Positions 45,110 to 55,636 of a DNA stretch of 64,000 nt are shown in pieces. The position numbers and the translations under genes were made by a program. Position 1 is the first letter of the stretch. The number at the start of each line of letters is the position of its first letter. This DNA comes from Coptis chinensis (Eukaryota; Streptophyta; Magnoliopsida; Ranunculales; Ranunculaceae). The notes under the pieces are model-generated. The model worked only from the letters and a program-made list of their open reading frames with translations. It was not told the DNA's origin and ran no database searches. The stretch covers positions 19,259,501 through 19,323,500 of the forward strand of contig CM027381.1 of the NCBI GenBank assembly GCA_015680905.1. Reading direction: 5' to 3'.

Positions 45110-46034
45110 ATGACATCTCCTATAGTCATACCGGAGTAGTCTTTCGAAGACTTGTTGGGAAGCGAGACCTACGGAGGTTGGTTTCGAGACAGGATTTTGC
45201 AGTTAATTAGGATGGAGGCATCTACTGGTAAGTGATGACGACTCGTATTCACCTTAGCTTACTGCATTTTTCTACAATAATATTACTTTCTATTGTAACC
45301 AAGATGGAGAACAAAAATTCTCTCTTGCAATTGAAGACACGACAATGGAATTCAGTAAGTCTTTGGTAGCGTTAGTTTTGGGATTGCCCTTGCCTGATCC
45401 TATGCACACATGCAAATATATGACCGATAATGCACACCTCTATGACTATACATATTTCCATGAGTATTATGGGGGAGCGGTATTTCATATAATGGACTAA
45501 GGGCGATATAACATAGCCTTTGGTAGCCTGTCCTTGAATGTAGGCATTACCATGTTATTCATCATGATGAATATTTTAGGGGAGTGGCAGTTTAATTCTG
45601 CAAATAGTACCGCTAGTGACGTTTTCCTTGCTTTATCTTAGGGACGTCGCCGATATGACATTCCCCGAGTAATAGTGGCTAGTCTAAAGAGAGCCCAAAG
45701 CATGAGGCATAAGTATCTTCTTATGCCTGTTTTGGTATGCCGCATCATACGCGGTTGTTTACCTGTATTCTGTTCCCAGTACACGGATTGGAAAATGGTT
45801 GAAGTCATGAGACCCACCAATTGCGTGGTTCGTTCCTTTCGAGTTATGACTTGGCCGGGTTGGTAGGTGCAACCTCATTTGGTTGCTCCTTACACCCCAT
45901 CAGACCAAGTCACACTAGACAGATTAGCACGGGTGGATGACACATGGCGGCGGGCTTAGCAAGTTATCATGGCATGGCAGGACGCGAAGGAACCTCATCT
46001 CTTTGAAGATGAGGATGAGGAGGATGACGATTAA
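45110..46034 (+). pseudogene. Second 3' ORF of element C
   Basis: ATG at 45110 starts MTSPIVIPE, followed by TAG where E has CAG. SFEDLLGSETYGGWF follows. Later pieces include FGSLSLNVGITMLFIMMNIL, DWKMVEVMRPTNCVVRSF, VMTWPGW, HLVAPYTPSDQVTL and VIMAWQDAKEPHLF with an acidic end. It stops with TAA at 46032-46034. The hydrophobic segment NVGITMLFIMMNILG could insert in a membrane. Several stops and shifts make it dead. Unknown function. Confidence 0.65.
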
Positions 46035-47756
46035 ACATGAGATAAGGTAAGTTTTTAGTTTTAGTTAGTGTCTGCTTATGTCCCAAGCAATTTGATTCTT
46101 GTTAACCACATAACGGGTGGAACTCATATAGAGTTGCGTCTGTTTTTCTTTTTCTATATTAGTATTTTAACCTTGACAAGTGCTCTGAATAATCTAGAAG
46201 TTTATAGGCAAAACCCCATAACAAGTGCATATTGTACATATCTATATTAGCATTTTGCATTAGAATAATCTTTTATATTATATTATATTATTATATTTAT
46301 TTTTCTTTTTCTATATTAGTATTTTTGAAATTTATATTATTATAGGCATCCTTTCTCTATGCTCTGAATAATCTAGAAGTCTCACGTAGCTTTTGCATTA
46401 AAATAATTTTTGAAAACTTAGGTTAATACGTAGGTAATAATCTTTGCATCTATCTATAAATATATTATATGAGTATCTATGATTGTTTGGCAGTAAGTTT
46501 TTGAAATCTAGGCTAGAGTACTTATTCTACAAATCTTGGGAGAATATAGCTTAAAACCTTATATGAGTGAAACATTTGAGAAATGACACAAGGGAGAAGT
46601 AAAATCCGGATAGAGAAATCACACGTCCACTTGCTTGATCACTATACCATATCCTAAGGGAGAATTTAGGCCCTCTTTGGATTGATATAGCCAGAAATTC
46701 AACCCTTATGAAATTATTTTCCGCTAGTCGCCCCTCTGAGCCTTTCTTTAGCCTTTCATAAACCGCAAATCCTTTAACATTTTACAAAAAAAAAACAAAA
46801 TAAAAAATCAACCTGCCCATTATAGAATGAGTCTGAGAATAGGATGAGTGAAGAAAAGAGAAAGGAAAAACCTGTGTAAGCAAAAATTAGTTAGTTGCTT
46901 CAGAAAAGAAGTTTCCATCCAAAGAAAAGAAAAGAAAAGAAAAAGAAAAATAGAAACAAAATAAAAACTCAAAAAATAGAATAAAAGGAGTCAAAAAGCC
47001 AAAATAAAAAAGCTAAGGATGGAAACAAAGTGTAGAAGCAAAAGAACAAGGGTTTCTCTAGTTACGTAATATGAAGACCCTATTATCTCAAACTTGTCCT
47101 TTTTGAATATCCATTTCCTTCCTTTTTAAACCATCTCCTAATCCCCGTAACACCTAATAAAGACCTCTAACTCAATTAGGAATATGTTAGTGTGATAGTA
47201 AGTGGCAGATGTGTTTGATCGAACCCGGCTTCCTTCTGTGTCATTAAGATTGTAAGATAAAGTGTGCCCACTGCACACTCGAGTAGCAAAACTTGAGCGG
47301 AAAAATCGGAGTGATTTTTGTCTTGACATTTATGTGAGGACCTACTTAAGGACGCTATTCCGAGTTTTCAGAAACGGACCTGCTAGTGCATTTCATAGTA
47401 CTACTCATTGTATATATGTTTATTCGTAGATGATTGATTACTATGCATATATTAGTTTAGGTTTCGACTTGATTATTCTGTATTCATTGCTAGTGAGATG
47501 TATAGATAATTGAGACATAAAGAAGGAAACAATAGTTTTATTTCTTAGTCGTTGTAGTAGAGATGAAGTTTGTGAGTACCTTCACTGGAAAACTCTCATG
47601 AGGCTATAACTCGTCCACTAGGGAATTCCTAGTGGTTTAAGGCCTTGTTGCAAATGGTCAATGCAATCGCACTCGGCGAAACGAGAATAGTTAGAACTCC
47701 ATTTTTAGTCACTTATGCTAATTTCTCATATTTGCTTGAGGACAAGAAAAATGCTA
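46035..47756 (+). other. 3' non-coding region of element C
   Basis: Same layout as in A, with a partial duplication near 46140-46380 and an AT-rich TATTATATTATATTA stretch at 46275. The second GAGGACA/G-tract motif seen after the ORF in A and E is missing. GAGAATTTAGGCCCTC lies near 46661, a purine-rich tract at 46780-47030 and GAGGACAAG just before the PPT. Confidence 0.6.
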
Positions 47757-47769
47757 TTTGGGGGTGGTT
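47757..47769 (+). promoter_or_regulatory. Polypurine tract of element C
   Basis: TTTGGGGGTGGTT directly before the 3' LTR. Confidence 0.85.
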
Positions 47770-49257
47770 TGATAAGAGCCAAAAACTGTAGTTTTAACCC
47801 CATAGCAATAATAATTTTAGACCAATTATGCGAGTAATAAATAAGAGTTAATGCTGATTACATGCTTTTATGTATTTCAGGCATTGGAGTCGATTATATG
47901 CAGAAATGTGTCACTTTTGTGAGATAAATGAGCAAGGGTTGGTTGCTAAGAAGTTCTGTGATTAAAGGCCAAGATTCAAGGAGAAAAAACATTTTTAAAG
48001 CCCGGTCAAAGTTGGAAAGTCAAAGTCAACGCGGGCAGAAACATCGCACAAAAGTCAGCAGAATTTCCGAAGACCATATCGTTTGACTTAGACCTCAGGA
48101 TTGGGCCTACCTTATGTCAAAACGACCATCTTGGAAAGAGCTTTCCAATGGTCCAAACCTTGACCTAATCAGAGCAGCAGAAGTGGGCAAAAAGTCTACT
48201 GAAGTTAAATCTAACTGAGAAGGGCTCTGTGGACTGAAGAGATTGGGTTTTGGGCTCTATTTTCTTGCCCAAAACATGGCTTCTCAGCCCATGCACAAAA
48301 ATGTTGATCTGGTCTCCTCCATTTCAAGACAGAAGACTTAACTCTTAAGCATTCTAGTTGGGAAGTAGCCATTAGCCAATAGTTTTAGATCTAGTTTTTA
48401 GACTCCATTATTTAGTTTTTATTATCTTGTTTTAAATTCAGTAGTTGAATCAGTATTGTTATTTTTTTCATTAAATCAGTAAAGTTAGTTAGTTATTTAT
48501 AATCTAGATTCATTTCCATTAAATCATTTTAGTTTCAATTCATAGATTTAGTCATTAATCATTACTAGTTCAAGTAAATCTTGCATGATTAGATTTCCAT
48601 TTGAATTCAAATAAGCAAATTTAGAATCTTTATATCATGTCTTGCTTAAATTTATGTAGAAATGATAGTTTTATGAATCAATGCTAAACCTCCATTAGAG
48701 TGGTTGGAGGAAGCCTTGATGAAAACTTGATTGTGTAGTGTAGAAATAGTTGTAAGGTTCTATTCCACTCTAGAAGGTAGTTGATTTGCCATGAGAATGG
48801 GTAGAACTTCCTCACATACTAGTCATTAGTTGGTAGAGATTTCCATGAATGATTAGTGATTAGAACAACCAATTCTTATCGTAAGAACGTAAGAATTTGA
48901 TTACAACAATCTATGCTAGTTTATTAAGTTGGATTTAAGGTGGAATCAATCCCCCCTAATTCCTTATCACAGTATCAATTTAGCATTTCGTAGTTGAATT
49001 ATCGTATCTTGTTAGCATAATTTGCATTGTAGTATGATTCCATTATTACTGTCATTAACTTTGGTAGGACCGATAATCTTAGAAAACGCTAATTCTAAAG
49101 AACTAGGAGTGGAACGAATTCTCTACTCCAACTCTATTGCGATAGCATCAAGAGTAGAAAACTTTGATAATCAACTTAGTAGAAAATAGCTTTAGTTTTA
49201 CTTGCGTTTGAGTCTTGTTACTTATTCGTAGGTAAAACTATCGTTTTCCAGATATCA
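47770..49257 (+). repeat. 3' LTR of element C
   Basis: TGATAAGAGCC to CCAGATATCA, 1488 bp, the same length as the 5' copy. LINE ORF1 resumes after AACAC. Confidence 0.92.
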
Positions 49258-49613
49258 AACACCATTTGCCTGTCCTCAGGGCTAGTGAAATTCATGTAAA
49301 ACAGTTCCTTATCTGTGGTGATTTCAAATGATCCTTTGAGCTTCCACTTTCTCTCCAAGAAATCCTTCACCATTGGGAACGAGAGCCTTGAGTCTAGAAA
49401 GTAACCCACTAGGTACTCGTCCCATTGCTGGATTCCTTGCTAGAGCATATCTTGTGGGAATTGAGCTACATCTCCAACATAGATAGGTGAGAATTCTTTA
49501 AACGCTACATTCGCTTCCTGTGCACCCTTTCTACCAAACAGTGCACTCCAAGAGTTAGAACGTGCTCCATTGTTATTTTGTGCAGCTGCCACCTCAGGAT
49601 TACTAGTTGACGC
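49258..49613 (-). pseudogene. LINE ORF1, N-terminal part
   Basis: ATG at 49613 begins MASTSNPEVAAAQNN, then NSWSALFGRK, VGDVAQFPQDML, a TAG at 49442-49440 and WDEYLVGYFLDSRLSFPMV. KDFLERKWKLKGSFEI and LFYMNFTSPEDRQMVF complete the N-terminal half of the DUF4283-type domain. FDIW is cut by element C and the domain continues at 32733. The ORF1 protein would bind LINE RNA. Confidence 0.8.
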
Positions 49614-49975
49614 CATTTTGGTTATCAGCTGTAAAAAACAAACCAACAGCTCCCCCTAAAGAACTCTCGTTGTAACTCAACGGAGGATTTTACCAGTAGA
49701 GGAGAAGAGAAAAGTTTTGTTTGAACATAAAGAAACTCTGAGCTAGCAGGACCATAAGAGAAGAATGATATGAATCTCTGCCTTGATTATCAATCACTCT
49801 AGAACTCTCACTGTAAAGCAGCGAAGGATTTTACCCAAGAGGACCGTATAGACCCCCAAATCCAGAACTCTCACTGCGTAACAATGGAGGATTTTACCTG
49901 ATTTGGAAAAGAAAAGAGATGAAAAGCGGCAAAATTAAGGAGCACTATATCAAAAATTAACTTAGGTTATGTCAC
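49614..49975 (-). other. LINE 5' UTR with a threefold repeat
   Basis: On the plus strand AGAACTCTC...GAGGATTTTACC occurs at about 49662-49694, 49800-49836 and 49863-49898. On the minus strand this is GGTAAAATCC...GAGAGTTCT three times, upstream of ORF1. L1 5' UTRs carry internal promoters; the repeats may be part of one. Confidence 0.6.
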
Positions 49976-50750
49976 TCCCATTCCCCCAAAACTGGTCCCC
50001 ATTTTTGAAGACAAAATTGAAAAGCTTTATAAATTAAATTAGTTTTCTCTCTCTCTCTTTAGTATAACCTAATTATTGTTTCTAAAACCTAGCCTCCATT
50101 AATAAAACCAAGTTATTGTTATTGTCTTCATTATATCTTATTCTTCTTCTATTAATGCTAGTCTAATAAATCTTAGCTAAACTTCCATTAGAGGGGTTTG
50201 ATGAAGCTTTGATGAAGACTTGATGTGCTAGTTAGAATTATTGCTTATTCAAGAGTTTCAATTGAGAGGTTAGTTTATTCACCATGAGAATGGGTTAAAT
50301 TTCCTCTCATGCTAATTATTATTTGGTTAGAGATGCCATTAATAGTTAAGGATCAAATACTTAATCTTTATTAGTTAGGGCTGCAATAATCTACACTAGC
50401 ATATTAGGAATTTATCTAGGTGAATATCAAATCCCCCTAATCCCTTCTTCCCATTTAAAATCTTCGTAGTAAATTGCCTTAGTATAAACTAGACCATTAA
50501 ATCTTCGTAATTAGTTATTTTTATCATATTAGTAAAATTACAATCCATTACTCTCATTGATATACGTAGAATTGTTAAAACTATTGAAACTGTTACGTCT
50601 AAACAATTAGGAGTGGAACGAAATCTTTACTCCACCATATTGCATGATAAATGAAAGTAGAAACTTTGATCTAATTGTAGAATAATTTAGTTTACTTATT
50701 CTTAGCATAATTAGTTAAGATTAGGTAAAAATCTTATTGCAAGATTATCA
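49976..50750 (+). repeat. 5' LTR of element D, right part
   Basis: Continues the LTR cut by the LINE: TAAACTTCCATTAGAGGGG near 50190, CACCATGAGAATGGG near 50280 and CTAGGAGTGGAACG-like text near 50610, ending TTATCA at 50750, two bases before the PBS. The first 60 bp are of uncertain ownership (LINE end or LTR). Confidence 0.8.
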
Positions 50751-50752
50751 AA

Positions 50753-50765
50753 TGGCGCCGCTGCC
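50753..50765 (+). promoter_or_regulatory. Primer-binding site of element D
   Basis: TGGCGCCGCTGCC, two bases after the LTR. Confidence 0.85.
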
Positions 50766-51388
50766 ATCTTAGTATTGTTTAGATTAATTTCCATTCGTTT
50801 TTCTATTTTACGTAACCCAATTCACCCACCCACCCATTGTTTGGTTCTAACTGTGTTTGTGTTTTTCAGAAAAACAGAAAATTGCTCTTGGAAGTCTATT
50901 GGAAATTTTTGGAATTGTACTCAGGAGCGCGCCCTATTTACAGTCTATCTGAGTGCGCCCGCGCCTATCTTCCAGAAATAGAAAATTTGCTCCTGGAAGT
51001 CTATTGGAATTCTCCGGATTTGTGCACTCTGAGCGTGCTCATGCCCTTTTTTACACTAATACTAAGCGCGTAGGCGCCCTTCTTCCTAGCGCCCACGTGC
51101 CTTTGTTGCCTTATATTTGAGCGCGCACGCGCTCCTTCTGAAGAAAGCTTGATTCACAGGTTAGTTGCAGACTCTCCTTTTGTTTAAATTATTTTATATT
51201 AAGTGTTTCCAACTTCTTAAATACACTGGGATTACTTATACAAGATGTTATTCATACGCAAAGCAAGAAGGCATTCAGGTACTCTTTCTTTCATTCCTCG
51301 TCTCTTCTGTCAGAGGAGTTTTCATTCTAGCATATCAGTGTTGCTTGACTGCTGTTAGTGGTTTGTTTTATATTGGCCTTAACCTTGT
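50766..51388 (+). other. 5' leader of element D
   Basis: Contains about six GC-rich words (GAGCGCGCC, GTGCGCCCGCGCC, GAGCGCGCACGCGC) between 50925 and 51150. They alternate with CTGGAAGTCTATTGGAA, a variant of the repeat in element C. No gene. Confidence 0.6.
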
Positions 51389-53080
51389 ATGAGATTAAGG
51401 TCTAGTAAGAGTAAACCATCTTCTGTTAGCTATCATAAACGTCAACGCACACGCCTATCTAGAATATCACACACTACACCTGCATCAATGGGTGAAGAAG
51501 AAGAGACTCCTCTCTCTGATTTTTACAAGGCCCTAACCGATGGACCTAAGTAATGCATTGTTCTTGCAGACCTAGTAGGAGATTTTTGAATTCCCCAAAA
51601 TATATTTAATTTGTTACCAGGTTTTCATGGTTTAGACCACGAAAAGCCTTATAAGCATATGCGTAGGATAGAACAAGTTCTCACGACATTCCATCATCCT
51701 AACGTAGGTTATGAGAAAATTAAACTTAGGGTGTTTCCTTTCACCTTAACCAATAAGGCAGCATCTTGGTTAACTACCCAAGCGCCAAATTTTGTAGACT
51801 CATAGGCCAAACTTGTTCAATTGTTCATGGAACGGTTTTACCCACCGCTGAAGACAGATAAAATGCTTCAAAAGATTCATTTCTTCTACCAGAATCCTCA
51901 TGAATCCTATTCAGAGGCCTGGAATCATTTCACTGAATTTCTCATTGAGTGTCTGCATCATAACCTTGTGAAAGACACGCTTGTTCGTGCCTTTTTAAAA
52001 GGGCTTTTACAACATCATAATGAGGTTCTTGATATAATGAATGGGGGTAGTTTCTATTAAGGAAATATATGATGAAAGTCAATCAATGCAGTCAAGCCAG
52101 ACAATAGTCAAGGACAACACTTAACTAATCATGCCAGCTCAGATGCTTTAGGAACTAATTCTTGTTTCCTGATACAACAACTTTTGTAACTAACTAAGAG
52201 TAGTATATAAATGTAAGTAGAACTAATAATAGATGAAGGAATGAAATCATTTTTTTTCACAAGATTTATCAGTTTTCTTAGTAAAGGAGGCTCAGAGGCT
52301 TATAGGTTTCTAGAAGATCAATCTAAGCGTAATAATAATTAGGGGTCGAATCCCTCATAAAAAAGGTAGAAGCCATTTCTGTTCAACATAAGCCTACTCT
52401 TGTCATGAACGTAAACTCTATTCCATGTAATTTTTGTTTGAGTCCGTAGCATCCCGACTCCTATTATCCTCTCATTTATGAACAACAAACCGCACAACAA
52501 GATAATGTTTGCTCCATCAATAGCCAACCTAACACACCTTGGAGACAACACCCCAACTTCGGTTGGCGAAATAATCAACAAGTTACACCTCCTGGGTTTA
52601 ATAATCAAAATGTTAGGCCAACAAACAATTACAACCAAGCTCCACCATGACAAGGACAATGACAAGGTAATTCTAATAATTCTAATAATAATAATTATAA
52701 TACTAATAGATGTATCATTCTGGTTAATAATAACTATCACAACCCACCCGTTAATAATCAATGGAAGATAGTTCCTGTCACACCACTTGTGGCATCTACA
52801 CTTTCATAACTAGATCGTTTCGACACCTTCATGCAAACTCAATAATAGATTTTACAATCCATACAACAATCATTACATCAGTTCACTCAAGAAAAAGCCC
52901 AACCTAAAGGTGTGTTTGCAGGTCAAGCTATACCTAATCCTAAAATGCCAAACCCAGCCTTTGAAGTAATCGGTAATACTAGTAAAGAAAATTTAAACGT
53001 AGGTGAGTTAAATGCCATCACCACTCTCCGTTCTGGCAAAGTGGTCGATAACACCGTAACTATGCTCCGTAGATACACCA
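51389..53080 (+). pseudogene. gag: gag of element D
   Basis: ATG near 51389 opens MRLRSSKSK. TPLSDFYKALTDGPK is followed by a stop, and GDF-TGA-IPQNIF repeats the TGA seen in element C. HEKPYKHMRRIEQVLTTFHH, FPFTLTNKAASWLTTQAP and LFMERFYPPLKTDKML show the capsid domain. A TAG at 51804-51806 replaces the Trp of SWAKL. After the inserted solo LTR (52055-52271) come CNFCLSP-stop-HPDSYYPL, an Asn-rich tail (NSNNSNNNNYN) and several CAA/CAG-to-TAA/TAG changes near 52808-52850. The junction GVFAGQAIPNPKMPNPAFEV is intact and defines the S3 site in C. Confidence 0.82.
52055..52271 (+). repeat. Small solo LTR inserted in gag of element D
   Basis: Element C reads through GGGGGTAGTTTCCTCAGTAAAGG, whereas D has 217 extra bases there. 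The insert starts TATTAAGGAAATATATGATG (probably TG mutated to TA) and ends TTTATCA. It contains a TATATAAATG box at 52204 and is flanked by GTTTC (52050-52054) and GTTTT (52272-52276), a TSD with one C-to-T change. Size and TATA position fit a Ty1/copia or TRIM-like LTR. The parent family is unknown. Confidence 0.7.
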
Positions 53081-53706
53081 CCAGTGGTCAATAAAAATGA
53101 AAATTTACTAGATACCGAAATAGAAACTGAAGATCCTACCCCTGTAGAGGTACTAGTTAAACCACAACCTAAGAAGAAAATGGCTAAGGTTAAAAATCCT
53201 ATTGATCCATATGCTAAATATAGAGAGAAACCACCGTTTCCCCAGAGACTAGCCATGTTAAAAAAGAATACAAATTATGATGAGATTAGGGAAGTTTTAA
53301 AAAATCTAACGATAAACCTACCTTTTCTTAAAGCAATTAAAAAATTACCACAACATACTAAGTTTCTAAAAGAGTTGTGCACTACTATGGGGGAAAAAAA
53401 TATACCAAAAGTCGCCTTTTTAACTGAACAATTTTCCACGTTATCTGAACACAATGGAATCGTTAAGTACAAGAACCCTGGTCGTCCTACTGTAAAATGC
53501 ACTTTAGGGGATATCAACACGACGACTGCACTATTAGACCTGGGGGCGAGTGTTAACTTACTCCCTTATTATTTATATAAAGAAATAGGTTTAAAAGAGA
53601 TGCAACCAACTAAAATGACGTTGCAATTAGCTGATTGTTCTATTAAGTATCCTAAGGATGTTGTTGAAAACGTGATGGTTAAAATTCAAGATTTTTAGTA
53701 CCCAGC
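53081..53706 (+). pseudogene. Protease region of element D
   Basis: LLDTEIETEDPTPVEVLV, DPYAKYREKPPFPQRL, KKNTNYDEIREVLKNLTI, HNGIVKYKNPGRPTVKC and TALLDLGASVNLLPYYLYK with an intact DLGAS near 53538. LADCSIKYPKDVVENVMVKI follows. This is open for about 200 codons and is the best preserved protease in the window. A TAG at 53696-53698 replaces Tyr of DFYYP. Eight bases later element E is inserted. The rest of pol lies beyond the window. Confidence 0.85.
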
Positions 53707-55084
53707 TGATAAGAGCCCAAAACTGTAGTTTTAACCCCTTAATAATCATACTGTTAGACCAATTATGTGAATAATAAGTAAGAGTTAACACTGATTACGC
53801 GTTTTTATGCATTTCAGGTTTCAAAGTCCATTATGTGCGTAAATGTACCACTTTAGCGAGATAAAGGAGCAAAAGTCGTGAACTTCCGAAAAGCCATTAT
53901 CTTTGGACTCAGACCTCGAATTGGGCATACCTTATGTCAAAACGACCGCTCGGAAAGAGCTTTGTAATGGTCCAAGCCTTGACCCAATCAGAGGAGCAGA
54001 AGTGGACGAAAAGTCTGTGGAAGTCAACTGCAGCTGAAGAGGCCTTTTGGATTGAAAAGAATTGGGTTTTGGGCCCGATTCTCCGCCCAACCCATGGCTC
54101 CAAGCCCATGCACGAATTTTGGATCTGGATGTATAAAACAAAAGCTTAAGTCTTTGTTAATGGTAGATAGTTAGGTTAGAAGATAAATTAGATTAGTTAG
54201 CCTCCATTAAACCTTAGTTCTAGATCTAGTTTTTATATTAAAGTAATTAGTTTTATTCTTTGTTTTAAATTTAGTATTGAATGATTGTTCTCCCTTGAAT
54301 TAGATAATAAATTAGTTGTTCTTGATTCAATTTCGATTTGTCAATTACAATTCTAGATCTAATTTCAATTCATGTCCTTAGTTCAATTTAGTCATTAAAT
54401 TAGATTTCATTATTGTTTAATTAAATAAATTTCAATGCTTTATATTATGTTTAGTTTTAATATAAATGGAAATGATTATGAATGATTCAAGGCTAAACCT
54501 CCATTAGAGGGGTTGTGAAGCCTTGATGAAAGCTTGATTCGATTATCGTAGAGTCGCCGATTTTCTATTCCACTCTAGAAATGATTAGTTCACCATGAGA
54601 ATGGGTTTAATTGTTCACATGCTAGTTATGAATTGGTAGAAATGCCATGTATAATTAGGGATTAGGAATAACCAATTGTTACTGGGCAGCTTCAATTGGA
54701 TTACTTAACGATTCGCCGTTAGTGGATTAAGTTGAGTTAAGGTGGAATCAATCCCCTCTAACTCCTTATCATAGAATCAACGAAGCATTCCCTTTAGTTG
54801 GATCGATAAGTTTTACTAGTCAGATCTTGTGGGTAGTTGCATCGAAGTATAATTCCCTTCAGTAAAACTCTCATAGACTTTAAAACGACTAGTTAGATTA
54901 GAAAACATCCATGCTAGAGCACTAGGAGTGGAACGAACTCTATCTACTCCCCTATATCTCAATTGGTTGAGAGTAGAATAAATTCTTTGATAAACAAGAG
55001 AGCATCAAGTAAAAAGTTTAGTTTACTTACGTTTTGGATTCATAGTTCATTTCGTAGGTAGACTATTCATTTTATAGTTTATCA
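53707..55084 (+). repeat. 5' LTR of element E
   Basis: TGATAAGAGCCC to AGTTTATCA, 1378 bp, with TATAAAA at 54132-54138 and CCTCCATTAGAGGGG near 54497. It is closest to the LTRs of element A. Confidence 0.88.
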
Positions 55085-55086
55085 AA

Positions 55087-55099
55087 TGGCGCCGCTGCC
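55087..55099 (+). promoter_or_regulatory. Primer-binding site of element E
   Basis: TGGCGCCGCTGCC, two bases after the LTR; identical to that of D. Confidence 0.85.
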
Positions 55100-55636
55100 A
55101 TCTTAGTTGCACTTTATCATTGTTTTCATAATAGAATTAGTAATTTTTAAGTCCCATTTCACCCACCCACCCTTGTTTGATTCATACCGTGGTTGCCGCT
55201 TCAGTTTTGGAAAAATCCGAGAAAAAAGATCGAAGGAAGGCGCTTCAAAGAGAGCTTAACCCGCTTATCTTCTCTGGACTTCGTTTTACATCGAAGGCCC
55301 GCTTCGCTTCAACAAGAGATTCGCTATCTTACTGGAGCTTCGACTTTGCCTTGAGCCTACTCTTAAGCGCCAGCGCCGCCACGCTCTTCTCCGAATTTCC
55401 GTGGATTTCCACAGTTTGATTTGAACTTCGAGTTGTCAAGTTTTTCAGTGTTCTATTCTCTTATATACACCGAACACGCCAGTAAAAACAAGACGCTTAT
55501 TCATAAGTTTAAGCAAGGACGCTAATCAGGTATTCCTTTCTTCCACACCTCGTGATCTCCCGTTAGAGGTTTATACTAGTATATCGTAATTGTTTGGAGT
55601 GTTGCATGTGTAGTTAAGCTCGACTTAGTCTTGCAT
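55100..55636 (+). other. 5' leader of element E
   Basis: No supported ORF. GC-rich words (AAGCGCCAGCGCCGCC near 55363) and TACACCGAACACGCC near 55465 are shared with the leader of A. Confidence 0.55.

Larger units (their letters stand above)
32734..49257 (+). mobile_element. Element C, Athila-type retrotransposon with full pol
   Basis: Two 1488-bp LTRs (32734-34221 and 47770-49257), a PBS, gag, protease, RT, RNase H, integrase, two 3' ORFs, a PPT, and flanks AGCAC (32729-32733) and AACAC (49258-49262), a TSD with one mismatch. Both flanks are LINE ORF1 in one frame, which confirms the limits. S3 adds 1626 bp inside gag, so the original length was about 14.9 kb. It is the only element here with the polymerase block. 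Many premature stops and a mutated RT active site make it inactive. Confidence 0.92.
24406..49975 (-). mobile_element. L1-type LINE, full length but broken by three LTR insertions
   Basis: Read on the minus strand: a 5' UTR, ORF1 with an RNP-like domain and zinc knuckle, ORF2 with endonuclease, RT and RNase H, and an A tail (poly-T at 24406-24419). Removing S1 (28470-29944), S2 (30381-31941), element C (32734-49257) and one TSD copy of each leaves about 6.0 kb, the usual size of a complete plant L1. It sits in the 5' LTR of element D. The 5' border is uncertain. A possible TSD is TCCCATT at 24398-24404 and 49976-49982, which is weak. All insertions into it are antisense to it. Confidence 0.88.

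Noticed and set aside
55177..55419. 80-codon ORF in the leader of E
   Set aside because: No counterpart in A, C or D at the same place, and it lies before the conserved gag start MRLRSG.
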